This document shows positions 1-8,941 of a DNA stretch of 16,519 nucleotides, in pieces. Below the pieces are notes generated by a model. It did not search any database and was not told the origin of the DNA. It worked only from the letters and a program-made list of their open reading frames with translations. Source of the stretch: an uncultured Actinomycetes bacterium (GTDB lineage Bacteria; Actinomycetota; Acidimicrobiia; IMCC26256; PALSA-555); assembly GCA_937927875.1 (NCBI GenBank), contig CALEYV010000029.1, positions 1 to 16,519 of the forward strand. The letters are read 5' to 3'. The first letter of the stretch is position 1, and the number at the start of each line of letters is the position of its first letter. The position numbers and the translations under genes are program-made.

Positions 1-1980
1 GGCGGCGACCGGCTCGAGCACGAACCCCGGGCCGTCGGGCCGGGGGGCGGCGGTCGCGCCGTCCTCGGGCGTGGGAGCGGCGCCGGCGGTGATGATCGTG
101 GCCGGCAGGGCCACGATCGCGACCAGCCCGATCGTGGGGGCGCGGCGCAGCTGCACGTAGATCCCGTGCCGGGCCGCCAGGTAGGCGACGACGTGCAGCC
201 CGAGGGTGCGGGACAGCGCCAGGCCGGGCGCGGGCGGGTCGCTCAGCAGCCCGTTGAGCCGGGCCAGGCGCTCGTCGTCGACGCTGATGCCCTCGTCGGT
301 GATCGTGATCACGTAGCGGTGCTCGCTGGGCGCCGCCGACACCAGCACCGGGGTGGCCGGCGGCGAGAACGCGGTCGCGTTCTCGAGCAGCTCGGCGAGC
401 AGGTGGGTGACGTCGGCGACCGCGTGGCCGGCGACCGCCAGGTCGCCCTGGAACCCGGCGTAGGTCACGCGGGCGAAGTCGGCGATCTCGGCCGCGGCAG
501 CGCGCACGACGTCGATGATGGGGATCGCGGACCGCCACTGGCGCGGCTGCTCCGACCCCGAGAGGACGAGGAGGCTCTCCGCGTTGCGCCGCATGCGGGT
601 CGAGAGGTGGTCGAGCTCGAACAGCGTCGCCAGGTCGTCGGGGTCGGCGGCGTCGCGCTCGAGCTCGTCGAGCAGCGCCAGCTGGCGGTCGAGCAGGCTC
701 TGGTTGCGGCGGGCCAGGTTGACGTAGAGGTCACCGATGCCCTTGCGGAGCAGCGCGGCCTGCTCCTCCGCGACCGCGACCGCGACCCGCTGCACGTTGC
801 CGAACGCTTTCGCGAGCTCGCCGATCTCGTCGCGCGACTCCACCTGGAGGGGAGCGAGCCGCTCCAGCGCGTCGGCGGGTGGGTTTCCCCCCGCGCGCAC
901 GGTGTCGACGAGCTGGGGCAGCCGGCGCTCCGACACGTTGCGGGCGGCCCGGGTCAGGGCCCGCAGCGGCCGGGTGACCGACTGGACGAGCGACCACGTC
1001 AGCGCCAGGACGAGGGCGAGGAGCAGCGCGGTGCCGCCCGCCGCCAGCTCGAGCTGGGAGCGGGCGTCCGACTCCTTGAGGGCCGCCGTCTTGTCGACGA
1101 CCGTCTGCACGCCGGCGACGCCCTGGTCGGTGCTCGACTGCGTCTTGAGGAACGACTGGAGGTAGTCGTAGACCGACGGGCGCGAGGCCGGGAACGCGGT
1201 CGGCAGCGCGCCGGGGACCGTGGATCGCACCGGGTTGAGCGGCGGGGTGCCGAGGTCGGCGCGGTAGGCGCGGGCCTCGGCCGGGGTCGACGTGGCGAAG
1301 AAGGCGTTCGTCGCGGTGTCCTGGTCGTGGACCGCGGCGTCCCAGGCGGCGACGTCGCCCGGGCCGCCGAGGGCCCAGTTCACGACCACCGACGACTCGG
1401 CACCGGCCGCGACCTGGCCCCGGCGCAGGTCGACGACCCCGAGGAGGCTGGTCGAGAGGCTGCGGTCGTTGATGTCGCGCGCCACGCCGGCGGCGGCGGT
1501 GATGGCGTCGTCGGCGAGCGGGTTGAAGACGTCGTTCGGCAGCAGGTGGGCGTCGATCTGGGAGCGGATGCCGACCTGGCTGCCGACCCCGACCTGGATC
1601 AGCCGGACCCGGGTCAGCACGGTGTCGATGAGCCGCATGGTGGCCGGGCTCACCCGGCCCTGCAGGCCGGGGAGGGCCTGGCGGAGGGCCTGGGCCGCGT
1701 CGTCGGTGGCGTTGCGGGTGTCGAACTCGAGCGCCTTCGAGCTGGGCGGGTCGCCCTGGGGCTCGCGGACGAACCAGCGGCTGGCGATCCCCTCGTCGGC
1801 GACGCTGCGCCCGAGCCGGGCCAGGGCGGTGAACCCGGGGACGACGTGCCCGTACTGCTGCTGGCTCGAGAGGGCGTCGAAGCGGTTGACGATGGTGAGC
1901 CCGGCGAAGCCGAGGAGCGCGAAGCAGGGCACGCTCACGACCAGCACCAGCTTGGTGCGGAACGCCAGCTTGCGGAGCAT
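1..1980 (-). CDS. Nitrate/nitrite-sensing-type sensor histidine kinase, CvnA-like (partial, C-terminus outside window)
   Basis: Translating the minus strand from the ATG at 1980 gives 660 codons without a stop, running off the left edge. The protein has a TM helix at about residues 10-31, a large extracytoplasmic all-helical region (about 35-310) typical of NIT nitrate/nitrite-sensing domains, a second TM at 312-333, a HAMP-like linker (334-410), then a kinase core. The dimerisation region reads NLARRNQSLLDRQ (421-433), with His458 in ELDHLSTRMRRNAESL as the likely phosphate acceptor. The ATPase N-box is ELLENATAFSPP (530-541), and a later glycine-rich stretch is LGLHVVAYLAARHG (593-606). This layout matches the kinase (CvnA) of actinobacterial conservons, which act at the membrane with roadblock, DUF742 and GTPase partners. 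The G1 box reads DEGIS rather than DxGxG, so ATP binding could be weak. GGGGGA 4 nt upstream serves as a Shine-Dalgarno. The ligand is unknown. Confidence 0.85.
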   Translation of the reverse strand, partial: MLRKLAFRTKLVLVVSVPCFALLGFAGLTIVNRFDALSSQQQYGHVVPGFTALARLGRSVADEGIASRWFVREPQGDPPSSKALEFDTRNATDDAAQALRQALPGLQGRVSPATMRLIDTVLTRVRLIQVGVGSQVGIRSQIDAHLLPNDVFNPLADDAITAAAGVARDINDRSLSTSLLGVVDLRRGQVAAGAESSVVVNWALGGPGDVAAWDAAVHDQDTATNAFFATSTPAEARAYRADLGTPPLNPVRSTVPGALPTAFPASRPSVYDYLQSFLKTQSSTDQGVAGVQTVVDKTAALKESDARSQLELAAGGTALLLALVLALTWSLVQSVTRPLRALTRAARNVSERRLPQLVDTVRAGGNPPADALERLAPLQVESRDEIGELAKAFGNVQRVAVAVAEEQAALLRKGIGDLYVNLARRNQSLLDRQLALLDELERDAADPDDLATLFELDHLSTRMRRNAESLLVLSGSEQPRQWRSAIPIIDVVRAAAAEIADFARVTYAGFQGDLAVAGHAVADVTHLLAELLENATAFSPPATPVLVSAAPSEHRYVITITDEGISVDDERLARLNGLLSDPPAPGLALSRTLGLHVVAYLAARHGIYVQLRRAPTIGLVAIVALPATIITAGAAPTPEDGATAAPRPDGPGFVLEPVAA

Positions 1981-2017
1981 TCGTCCCCCGCCTGCCCGCC
2001 ACCCTGTCGGGTTTACG

Positions 2018-2035
2018 GCAGGCCCCCGGGCCTGC
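2018..2035 (-). terminator. Hairpin in the ftsK-kinase gap, possible terminator
   Basis: A 7-bp perfect GC stem (GCAGGCC/GGCCTGC) with a 4-nt loop lies 30 nt after the ftsK stop and 37 nt before the kinase start. It could end the ftsK transcript. There is no U-run after it on the minus strand, so it is not a classical intrinsic terminator. Confidence 0.35.
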
Positions 2036-2065
2036 TTGAGCCTCGGGTGCGGGCCGGGGGTCGCC

Positions 2066-4450
2066 TCAGGCCGGGGCCTGGTGGTCCTCGAGCTCCTCGA
2101 CGGTCATGAGCACGGCCCGGGCCTTCGAGCCCTCGGAGGGGCCGACGATCCCCCGCCGCTCCAGGAGGTCCATGAGCCGGCCGGCCCGGGCGAACCCGAC
2201 CCGCAGCTTGCGCTGCAGCATCGAGGTCGAGCCGAGCCCCGACCGCACCACCAGCTCCATCGCCTCCGCGAGCAACTCGTCGTCCTCGTCGACCGCGCCG
2301 CCGGCCCGGCTCGACGCCGCGCTGTCCTCGGCCACCCCCTCGACGTACTGGGGCTCGGTGGCCTGGCGCCGCCAGTGGGCGGCGACCTTGTGGATGCACG
2401 GCTCGTCGACCCACGCCCCTTGGATCCGGCGGGGCCGGCTCTCGCTGGCGGTGACGAGCAGCATGTCGCCCTGCCCGACCAGCTTCTCGGCGCCCGACTG
2501 GTCGAGGATGACGCGCGAGTCGGCGAGGCTGGTGACCGAGAACGCCATCCGGCTCGGGATGTTGGCCTTGATGACGCCGGTGATGACGTCGACCGACGGG
2601 CGCTGGGTCGCGATCACGAGGTGGATGCCGACCGCGCGCGCCATCTGGGCGATGCGACAGATGCTCGCCTCGACGTCGCGCGCGGCCACCATCATGAGGT
2701 CGTTGAGCTCGTCGACGACCACCACGATGTAGGGCAGCCGCTCGTAGCCGCGGCCGGTGACGGGATCGGGGTCGTCGGGAGGCGGGAGGTCGCCCCGCTC
2801 GACGGCCGCGTTGTAGCCGGCCAGGTCGCGCACGCCGGCGTCGGCGAGGACCTCGTAGCGCAGGTCCATCTCGCGCACCGCCCAGTCGAGCGCGTTGGCG
2901 GCCCGCTTCGGGTTCGTGACCACCGCGGTCAGCAGGTGCGGCACGTCGTTGTAGCCGCCCAGCTCGACCCGCTTCGGGTCCACGAGGATGAGCCGGACCC
3001 GGTCCGGTGTGTTGCGCATCAGCAGCGACGTCACGAGCGAGTTGATGCAGCTCGACTTGCCGGCCCCGGTCGCGCCGGCGATGAGCACGTGCGGGAGCGT
3101 GGCGAGGTCGAGCATCACCGGCCGGCCCGCGATGTCGCGGCCCAGCGCGACCGTGAGCGGCTCGGTGGCGGCCTTGGCCTCCGGCGTCGCGAGGATGTCG
3201 CCGAGCGTGACGAGCTGGCGCTGGCGGTTCGGCACCTCGACGCCGATCGCGCTGCGGCCCGGGATGGGCGCCAGGATCCGCACATCGGGCGACGCCATCG
3301 CGTAGGCGACGTCGTGGGCGAGGCTGGTCACCCGGCTCACCTTGACGCCCGGCGCCAGCTCGAGCTCGTAGCGGGTCACGGTGGGGCCGACCGTCATCCC
3401 GACCAGCGCCGCGTCGACGCCGTGCTGCTGCAGCGCGCCGGCGAGGACTTCGCCGGCCGCCTCGGCGAGGCGGCGGTCGGTCTTGGCCGCCGAGCCGCGC
3501 GCGAGCAGGTTCGTGGGCGGGAGCGTCCACGACCCCGGGCGGCCCTTGCGCCCCACCGCCAGCGCCATCTGGCCGTCGGCCTCCTCGACGACCGGGACCG
3601 GCGGCCCGCCGGGCTGGGTCGTGTCGAGCGGCGGCGGCTCGAGGGTGGCGTCGCGCTCGACGTCGTAGAGGTCGGTGCCGCCGACGAGCGGCTCGGGCGG
3701 CGGGTCGGGATCGTCGTCGAGCCCCGGGCTCGACGGGACCGACGGCGGCCGCTCGGTGAGCGAGCGGGTCGCGTTGGCGGCGACGCGCGCGGTGCGTCCC
3801 ACCGCGGCGCCGGCCTTGCGCGCCGAGACGCCGGGCACGAGCAGCGCGCCGAGGAGACCGAGCCCGATCAGCACCACCGCCGCGCCGACGGTGCCGGCGG
3901 CCGCGCCGAGCCCCCCGCCGGTGACGGCGCCGACGTAGCCGCCGGCGGCGCGCAGCATCGCGACCGGGCTCGTGATGCCGGGCGAGCCGTGGGCGAGGTG
4001 CAGCAGCCCGACGACCGAGCACCCGAGCAGGACCGCGCCGATCGCCACCCGCAGCGGCGCCGGCTCGCGGGCCTCGTCCTCATCCCCGGCGTCGGGGGCT
4101 TCCTCGTCGGCCCGGGCCGGCCGGGCCCGGAGCAGCGCCACCGCGCCGAGCAGGCACGCCACCGGGACCCCGTAGCGGGCCTGGCCGACGAGCGCGCCGA
4201 GCGCGTCGGCGAGGGCGCGCCCCACGCCGCCGGCGAGGTTCCCGGCCAGGCCGAGGCCGGTCAGGACGGCGAGGACGACCAGCCCGAGCCCGGCCGCGTC
4301 GCCGCGATGACCGCGCAGCTGGCGGCGGGCGGCGTCGGCGAGATCGAGGCGGGGCGGCTCCGGCGCCCGGGACTGGCGCGGCCGGCGGGTGCGGGACCGG
4401 GCCGGCTGACGGCGCGTCGACCGAGAGCGGGTCGTGGTGCGGGATGCCAC
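2066..4450 (-). CDS. ftsK: DNA translocase FtsK/SpoIIIE
   Basis: This is the septal DNA pump that moves chromosome ends out of the closing division septum. The 794-residue protein starts with a basic tail (1-35), followed by a membrane region of about four hydrophobic segments (54-76, 92-107, 133-152, 170-206) and an acidic/proline-rich linker (235-300). The motor domain carries Walker A GATGAGKS (459-466) and Walker B IVVVVDE (575-581), followed by the family signature IATQRPSVDVITG (613-625). The C-terminal winged-helix gamma domain (about 723-783) is the part that reads chromosome-orienting DNA sequences in this family. Length and order are normal for actinobacteria. The start is GTG, with a TANNNT box 6 nt upstream and no Shine-Dalgarno, so a leaderless mRNA is likely. 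It follows rnj and an SDR gene on the same strand; rnj-ftsK proximity is common in actinobacteria. Confidence 0.97.
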   Translation of the reverse strand: MASRTTTRSRSTRRQPARSRTRRPRQSRAPEPPRLDLADAARRQLRGHRGDAAGLGLVVLAVLTGLGLAGNLAGGVGRALADALGALVGQARYGVPVACLLGAVALLRARPARADEEAPDAGDEDEAREPAPLRVAIGAVLLGCSVVGLLHLAHGSPGITSPVAMLRAAGGYVGAVTGGGLGAAAGTVGAAVVLIGLGLLGALLVPGVSARKAGAAVGRTARVAANATRSLTERPPSVPSSPGLDDDPDPPPEPLVGGTDLYDVERDATLEPPPLDTTQPGGPPVPVVEEADGQMALAVGRKGRPGSWTLPPTNLLARGSAAKTDRRLAEAAGEVLAGALQQHGVDAALVGMTVGPTVTRYELELAPGVKVSRVTSLAHDVAYAMASPDVRILAPIPGRSAIGVEVPNRQRQLVTLGDILATPEAKAATEPLTVALGRDIAGRPVMLDLATLPHVLIAGATGAGKSSCINSLVTSLLMRNTPDRVRLILVDPKRVELGGYNDVPHLLTAVVTNPKRAANALDWAVREMDLRYEVLADAGVRDLAGYNAAVERGDLPPPDDPDPVTGRGYERLPYIVVVVDELNDLMMVAARDVEASICRIAQMARAVGIHLVIATQRPSVDVITGVIKANIPSRMAFSVTSLADSRVILDQSGAEKLVGQGDMLLVTASESRPRRIQGAWVDEPCIHKVAAHWRRQATEPQYVEGVAEDSAASSRAGGAVDEDDELLAEAMELVVRSGLGSTSMLQRKLRVGFARAGRLMDLLERRGIVGPSEGSKARAVLMTVEELEDHQAPA

Positions 4451-4456
4451 CGAGTC

Positions 4457-4462
4457 ACGCTA
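4457..4462 (-). promoter_or_regulatory. Probable -10 box (TAGCGT) of a leaderless ftsK promoter
   Basis: TAGCGT on the minus strand lies 6 nt before the ftsK GTG. This TANNNT-to-start distance is the usual sign of leaderless transcripts in actinobacteria. No Shine-Dalgarno is visible in the gap, which supports the GTG as both transcription and translation start. I see no good -35 element. Confidence 0.45.
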
Positions 4463-4493
4463 ACACCGGCCTCAGAAACGCCAGCGGACACAC

Positions 4494-4531
4494 TGGCCGC
4501 TCCGGCCACTCCGCTCCCGGGTCGGGACCCG
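4494..4531 (-). terminator. Hairpins between the SDR gene and ftsK, possible terminator
   Basis: The 91-bp gap after the SDR stop holds two small hairpins. One has a 5-bp stem (CGGGT/ACCCG, 4-nt loop, 4518-4531). The other has a 6-bp stem (TGGCCG/CGGCCA, 3-nt loop, 4494-4508). They fit a weak end to the rnj-SDR transcript before the ftsK promoter. No U-run follows either stem. Confidence 0.3.
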
Positions 4532-4541
4532 CACCGCGGGC

Positions 4542-5333
4542 TCAGAGCGCGGGCGCGTAGCCCCCGTCGACCGGGTACACCTGGCCGGTGATCCACTCCG
4601 CGGCGTCGCTGCAGAGCAGCACCGCCAGCGGCGCCGGGTCCTCGACCCGGCCCAGTCGCCCGACCGGGTAGTTGCGGGCCAGCTTCGCCTCGAGGCCGGG
4701 GTCGGCCTCGACCGCCTCGGCGAGGGTGGCGTGCTTCATCGAGCCGAGCGAGATGCAGTTGATGGTGACGCCGTCGCGGCCGACCTCGGCCGCCAGGCCG
4801 CGCACGAAGCCCATGGCGGCCGCCTTCGCGGCGCCGTAGACGACCTGGCGGCGCTCGCCCCGCCGGCCGGCGTCGGAGACGATGACGAGGACGCGCCCCC
4901 AGCGCCGCTCGAGCATGCCGGGCAGGTAGGCGCGGGTGACGTGCAGGACGCCGGCCAGGTTCACCCGGATCACGGGGTCCCAGTCGGCGGGACCGGTCTC
5001 CACGAACGGGACGAGCCGGTTGCCCGCGCCGCCGAAGGACCGGACGCCGCTGCCGGCGTTGTTCACGAGGATGTCGAGGGGCCCGGTCGCCTCCAGCATG
5101 CCGTCCACCGCGTCGGCGTCGCACACGTCGGCGACGACCGAGCGGGCGGTGCCGCCCTCGGCCCCGATCTCGGCGCAGACCGACTCGGCCCGCTCCGACG
5201 ACAGGTCGTTCACCCACAGGTCGGCGCCCGCGCGCGACATCTGGATGGCGATGGCGCGCCCGATGCCGGCCCCGGCGCCGGTGACGAGCGCCACCCGCCC
5301 GCCGATGAAGTTCGACCAGTCGCGGATCGTCAC
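4542..5333 (-). CDS. Short-chain dehydrogenase/reductase (SDR), classical type
   Basis: A 263-residue NAD(P)-dependent oxidoreductase with a Rossmann fold. Visible are the cofactor motif TGAGAGIG (18-25), the NNAG motif (91-94) and the full catalytic set Asn125, Ser153, Tyr166 and Lys170 (YGAAK). Asp43 at the end of the second beta strand (VNDLSS) hints at NAD(H) over NADP(H). The usual Pro-Gly after the sixth strand is replaced by Leu-Gly (SLGSM, 195-199), a small deviation at the cofactor lip. The substrate cannot be told from sequence. The GTG start lies 13 nt after the rnj stop and has an AGGA Shine-Dalgarno next to that stop (TGAGCAGGA), so it is probably co-translated with RNase J. An SDR is not a usual member of the rnj-ftsK region. 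Confidence 0.93.
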   Translation of the reverse strand: MTIRDWSNFIGGRVALVTGAGAGIGRAIAIQMSRAGADLWVNDLSSERAESVCAEIGAEGGTARSVVADVCDADAVDGMLEATGPLDILVNNAGSGVRSFGGAGNRLVPFVETGPADWDPVIRVNLAGVLHVTRAYLPGMLERRWGRVLVIVSDAGRRGERRQVVYGAAKAAAMGFVRGLAAEVGRDGVTINCISLGSMKHATLAEAVEADPGLEAKLARNYPVGRLGRVEDPAPLAVLLCSDAAEWITGQVYPVDGGYAPAL

Positions 5334-5346
5334 CGGCCGGTCCTGC

Positions 5347-7011
5347 TCAGACCTCGAGGATCACCGGGATGACCGCGGGCCGGCGGCGGGTCCGCTCGTT
5401 GATGAGCCGCCCCAGGGCCCGGCGGGCGTTGCGGCGGAGCAGGTCGAAGTCGACCGCGCCGTCCTCGTCCGGCACCGGGAGCGCGTCCCGCACCGCGGCC
5501 TTGGCGTCCTCGAGCAGGGCGTCGGCCTCGGCCTCGTAGACCCAGCCCCGGGTCACGATCTCGGGGCCGGTGACGACCTCGCCGGTGCCGGCGTCGACGG
5601 TCACGATCACGACGACGAACCCCTCCTCGCCGAGGGTGCGCCGGTCGCGCAGGACGCCGTGGCTGATGTCCCCCGCGATGCCGTCGACGTACTGGTAGCC
5701 GGCCGGCACGGCGCGCCGCTCCACCTCGACGCCCCGCTCGCGCAGGGTCACCAGGTCGCCGTCCTCGCAGACGAGGATCCGCTCCCGCGGGATGCCCATC
5801 TCGGTGGCGAGCTCGGCGTGGTGCACGAGGTGGCGGTACTCGCCGTGCACGGGGATGAACCACTCCGGGTCCACGAGCCCGATCATGAACTTCAGCTCCT
5901 CGCTCGACGCGTGCCCCGACACGTGCACGGTCGCGGTCGCCTCGTGGAGCACGACCGCCCCCGCCCGGTGCAGGCCGTCGATGACCCGATGCACGCCGGG
6001 CTCGTTGCCGGGGATGGCATGGGCGGAGAGCACGACGACGTCGTCGCTGGTCACCTTCATGAACTTGTGCTCGTGGCTGGCCATGAGGGCGAGCGCGCTC
6101 ATCGGCTCGCCCTGGGAGCCGGTGCACACGACGCAGGTCTCGCCGGGCGCGTAGCGCGCGACGTCCTCGGGGTCGATGATCCGGTCGGCCGGCAGGTCCA
6201 GCAGCCCCATCTCGCGGGCCAGCGTCACGTTCTGGCTCATGGACCGGCCGAGGAAGGCGACCAGGCGCCCGGCCGCGATCGCCTCCCGGGCCACCTGCTC
6301 GACCCGGTGCAGGTGCGACGCGAACGAGGCCACGATGAACCGTCGGTCCTGGTACTGCCGGAACAGGTCGCGCATGGCGACGCCGATCGTCGACTCGGAC
6401 CGCGTGAAGCCGGGCCGCTCCGCGTTCGTGGAATCCGAGAGCAGCATCCGGACCCCCTGCCTGGCGATCTCGCCGAGCCGGCCCAAGTCGGTCCGGCGGC
6501 CGTCGACCGGCGTGAGGTCGAGCTTGAAGTCGCCGGTGTGCAGGATCGTGCCGGCCGGCGTCGAGTAGGCGACCGCGACGGCGCGCGGGACCGAGTGGGT
6601 GACGGGGATGAACTCGCACTGGACCGGGCCGATGGCGCGCACCTCGCCGTCCTCGACCGGGATCAGCTCGGTGCGGCCGAGGAGCCCCGCCTCGTCGATG
6701 CGGTTGCGGGCCAGCCCCAGCGACAGGGCGGAGCCGTAGATGGGGGCGGGGACGTCCCGCAGGAGGTAGGCGAGCCCGCCGACGTGGTCCTCGTGGCCGT
6801 GGGTGACGACGATGCCGTCGACCCGGTCCGCGTTCTCGCGCAGGTACGTGAAGTCCGGGAGCACGAGGTCGATGCCCGGCATCTCCTCGGCGCTCGGGAA
6901 CATGAGCCCGCAGTCGACAACGACGATGCGCCCGTCGACGTCGAGGCAGAAGCAGTTCCGGCCGATCTCGCCCAGCCCGCCCAGGAACACGATTCGGACC
7001 GTCGCCGGCAT
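5347..7011 (-). CDS. rnj: Ribonuclease J
   Basis: This metallo-beta-lactamase/beta-CASP ribonuclease combines 5'-3' exonuclease and endonuclease activity and acts in mRNA decay and rRNA maturation. At 554 residues it has normal family length. Zinc ligands are in HGHEDH (71-76), His139 (PVTHS), Asp161 (HTGDFK) and His389 (PVHGEY). The beta-CASP insert covers about 200-350, VSGHAS (His367) is the conserved RNA-binding/catalytic motif, and the C-terminal oligomerisation domain is about 445-554. The ATG at 7011 has no Shine-Dalgarno but has a TAATTT box 6 nt upstream, so it is probably leaderless. The SDR gene follows after 13 nt. Confidence 0.97.
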   Translation of the reverse strand: MPATVRIVFLGGLGEIGRNCFCLDVDGRIVVVDCGLMFPSAEEMPGIDLVLPDFTYLRENADRVDGIVVTHGHEDHVGGLAYLLRDVPAPIYGSALSLGLARNRIDEAGLLGRTELIPVEDGEVRAIGPVQCEFIPVTHSVPRAVAVAYSTPAGTILHTGDFKLDLTPVDGRRTDLGRLGEIARQGVRMLLSDSTNAERPGFTRSESTIGVAMRDLFRQYQDRRFIVASFASHLHRVEQVAREAIAAGRLVAFLGRSMSQNVTLAREMGLLDLPADRIIDPEDVARYAPGETCVVCTGSQGEPMSALALMASHEHKFMKVTSDDVVVLSAHAIPGNEPGVHRVIDGLHRAGAVVLHEATATVHVSGHASSEELKFMIGLVDPEWFIPVHGEYRHLVHHAELATEMGIPRERILVCEDGDLVTLRERGVEVERRAVPAGYQYVDGIAGDISHGVLRDRRTLGEEGFVVVIVTVDAGTGEVVTGPEIVTRGWVYEAEADALLEDAKAAVRDALPVPDEDGAVDFDLLRRNARRALGRLINERTRRRPAVIPVILEV

Positions 7012-7017
7012 GCGATG

Positions 7018-7023
7018 AAATTA
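7018..7023 (-). promoter_or_regulatory. Probable -10 box (TAATTT) of a leaderless rnj promoter
   Basis: TAATTT lies 6 nt before the rnj ATG on the minus strand, the AT-richest hexamer in a GC-rich gap. Spacing matches leaderless actinobacterial promoters. No convincing -35 element is present in the 17-18 nt upstream position. Confidence 0.5.
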
Positions 7024-7088
7024 GTGCGGGCTCAGCACCCGGACGCGGCCGTGCCCGAGCGCGACGGGCGCGGGAGGCGGTGCTTGTG

Positions 7089-8207
<1,119 letters not shown>

Positions 8208-8211
8208 GGGG

Positions 8212-8219
8212 TCACCTCC
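8212..8219 (-). promoter_or_regulatory. Strong ribosome binding site of the diiron gene, overlapping the TetR stop
   Basis: GGAGGTGA on the minus strand contains the TGA stop of the upstream TetR gene. GGAGG sits 7 nt before the ATG at 8207. It fixes the start of the diiron protein, and the overlap suggests translational coupling. Confidence 0.8.
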
Positions 8220-8841
8220 GGAGAGCGGTGGGGGAACGGACGGTGGTGCCGGCGCCGATCGCCGGCACGAGGAACTCACGGACGTAGGCGCGGACGGCGG
8301 GCTCGTCGTCGAGGGAGACGGGCGGGTTCGGGGAGCAGAGGAGGGCGAGGCCGACTCGCGCCAACCACTCGGCGGCCCGGTCAGCGCGCCCGGCGCCGAC
8401 GAAGCGCTCGAGGGCGGGGGCGAGGGCGGACCCGGCGGCGGCGAGGAAGCGGTCGCCGCCCGCGAAGCAGAGGTGCGGCAGGAGCCGCTCGGGCTCGACC
8501 GCGGCGACGAAGGTGAGGGCGGGGTGGTGGCCGAGCTCCCGGCCCGCCGCCACGAGGATGGCGACGACCGCGTCCTCGAGCGTGTCGGCGCCGGCGGCCG
8601 CCGCCCGGACCGCCGCCGTGACCCGGTCGGCCTCGCTGCGCAGGGTCGCCTCGAGGACGGCCTGGCGGCTGGCGAAGTAGCGGTAGAGGGTGGCCCGGGA
8701 GCAGCCGGCCTCGCGGGCGACGTCGTCGAGGGTGGTCTTGCGCAGGCCCTGGCGGGCGACGCAGGTCAACAGGGCCTGGACGGCGCGGGTCTCCAGGTCG
8801 CCGAGGCGAGTCGCCTCACGCTCCGTGAGCACCGCGGTCAT
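8212..8841 (-). CDS. TetR/AcrR-family transcriptional regulator (likely autorepressor of the diiron operon)
   Basis: A 209-residue protein with the TetR N-terminal DNA-binding domain: helix-turn-helix at 37-56 (TLDDVAREAGCSRATLYRYF), followed by a variable helical ligand-binding domain (about 65-200). The ATG at 8841 is preferred to an in-frame start at 8880, because the stretch between them holds the promoter -10 box and the palindromic operator. The -10 box ends 9 nt before the ATG, so the mRNA is leaderless or nearly so. It is followed after 4 nt by the diiron gene. The layout suggests ligand-relieved repression of its own operon; the ligand may be a substrate or product of the diiron enzyme. 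That functional link is inference. Confidence 0.92.
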   Translation of the reverse strand: MTAVLTEREATRLGDLETRAVQALLTCVARQGLRKTTLDDVAREAGCSRATLYRYFASRQAVLEATLRSEADRVTAAVRAAAAGADTLEDAVVAILVAAGRELGHHPALTFVAAVEPERLLPHLCFAGGDRFLAAAGSALAPALERFVGAGRADRAAEWLARVGLALLCSPNPPVSLDDEPAVRAYVREFLVPAIGAGTTVRSPTALRR

Positions 8842-8846
8842 GCACC

Positions 8847-8873
8847 TGAGACGATACGACTCGTTTCGTCTCA
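8847..8873. promoter_or_regulatory. 27-bp near-perfect palindrome, probable TetR operator
   Basis: The two 13-nt arms TGAGACGATACGA and TCGTTTCGTCTCA are separated by one central C at 8860 and match at 12 of 13 positions. ACGA/TCGT occurs twice per arm, so two dimers could bind as in QacR-type sites. The palindrome covers the spacer and -10 box of the TetR promoter, an ideal place for repression. Confidence 0.8.
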
Positions 8874-8880
8874 GCGTCAA
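8851..8880 (-). promoter_or_regulatory. Promoter of the TetR-diiron operon
   Basis: On the minus strand the -35 box TTGACG (8875-8880) is separated by 18 nt from the -10 box TATCGT (8851-8856). Transcription would start about 3 nt before, or at, the ATG at 8841. The operator overlaps the -10 box and spacer. Confidence 0.65.
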
Positions 8881-8928
8881 CGACCCATTTCTGGTCGTGC
8901 GTCACAGCGGCCGCCCGGCCCCGCTCAC

Positions 8929-8934
8929 TAGGGT
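8929..8934 (+). promoter_or_regulatory. Probable -10 box (TAGGGT) of a leaderless plus-strand gene
   Basis: TAGGGT ends 7 nt before the GTG at 8942, the classic leaderless spacing. It supports that GTG over another in-frame GTG at 8933, which overlaps the box. No clear -35 is seen, and there is no Shine-Dalgarno. Confidence 0.5.
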
Positions 8935-8941
8935 GCGCCCG

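Noticed and set aside
166..2109. Long plus-strand open frame of about 650 codons
   Set aside because: It lies opposite the kinase gene. The protein is low-complexity Arg/Gly/Val/Asp-rich with no family motif, a common high-GC shadow.
1292..4591. Plus-strand open frame of about 1100 codons
   Set aside because: It covers the antisense of the kinase and ftsK. The composition is that of a reversed third-position bias, and ftsK has full motifs on the other strand.
7050..7072. Hairpin after the diiron gene as a terminator
   Set aside because: Seven-position stem with a mismatch on the minus strand, a 9-nt loop and no U-run; too weak to call.
8842..8880. In-frame extension of the TetR gene to a start at 8880
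   Set aside because: The 13 extra codons would be the operator and -10 box themselves, and TetR proteins normally start a short distance before the helix-turn-helix.
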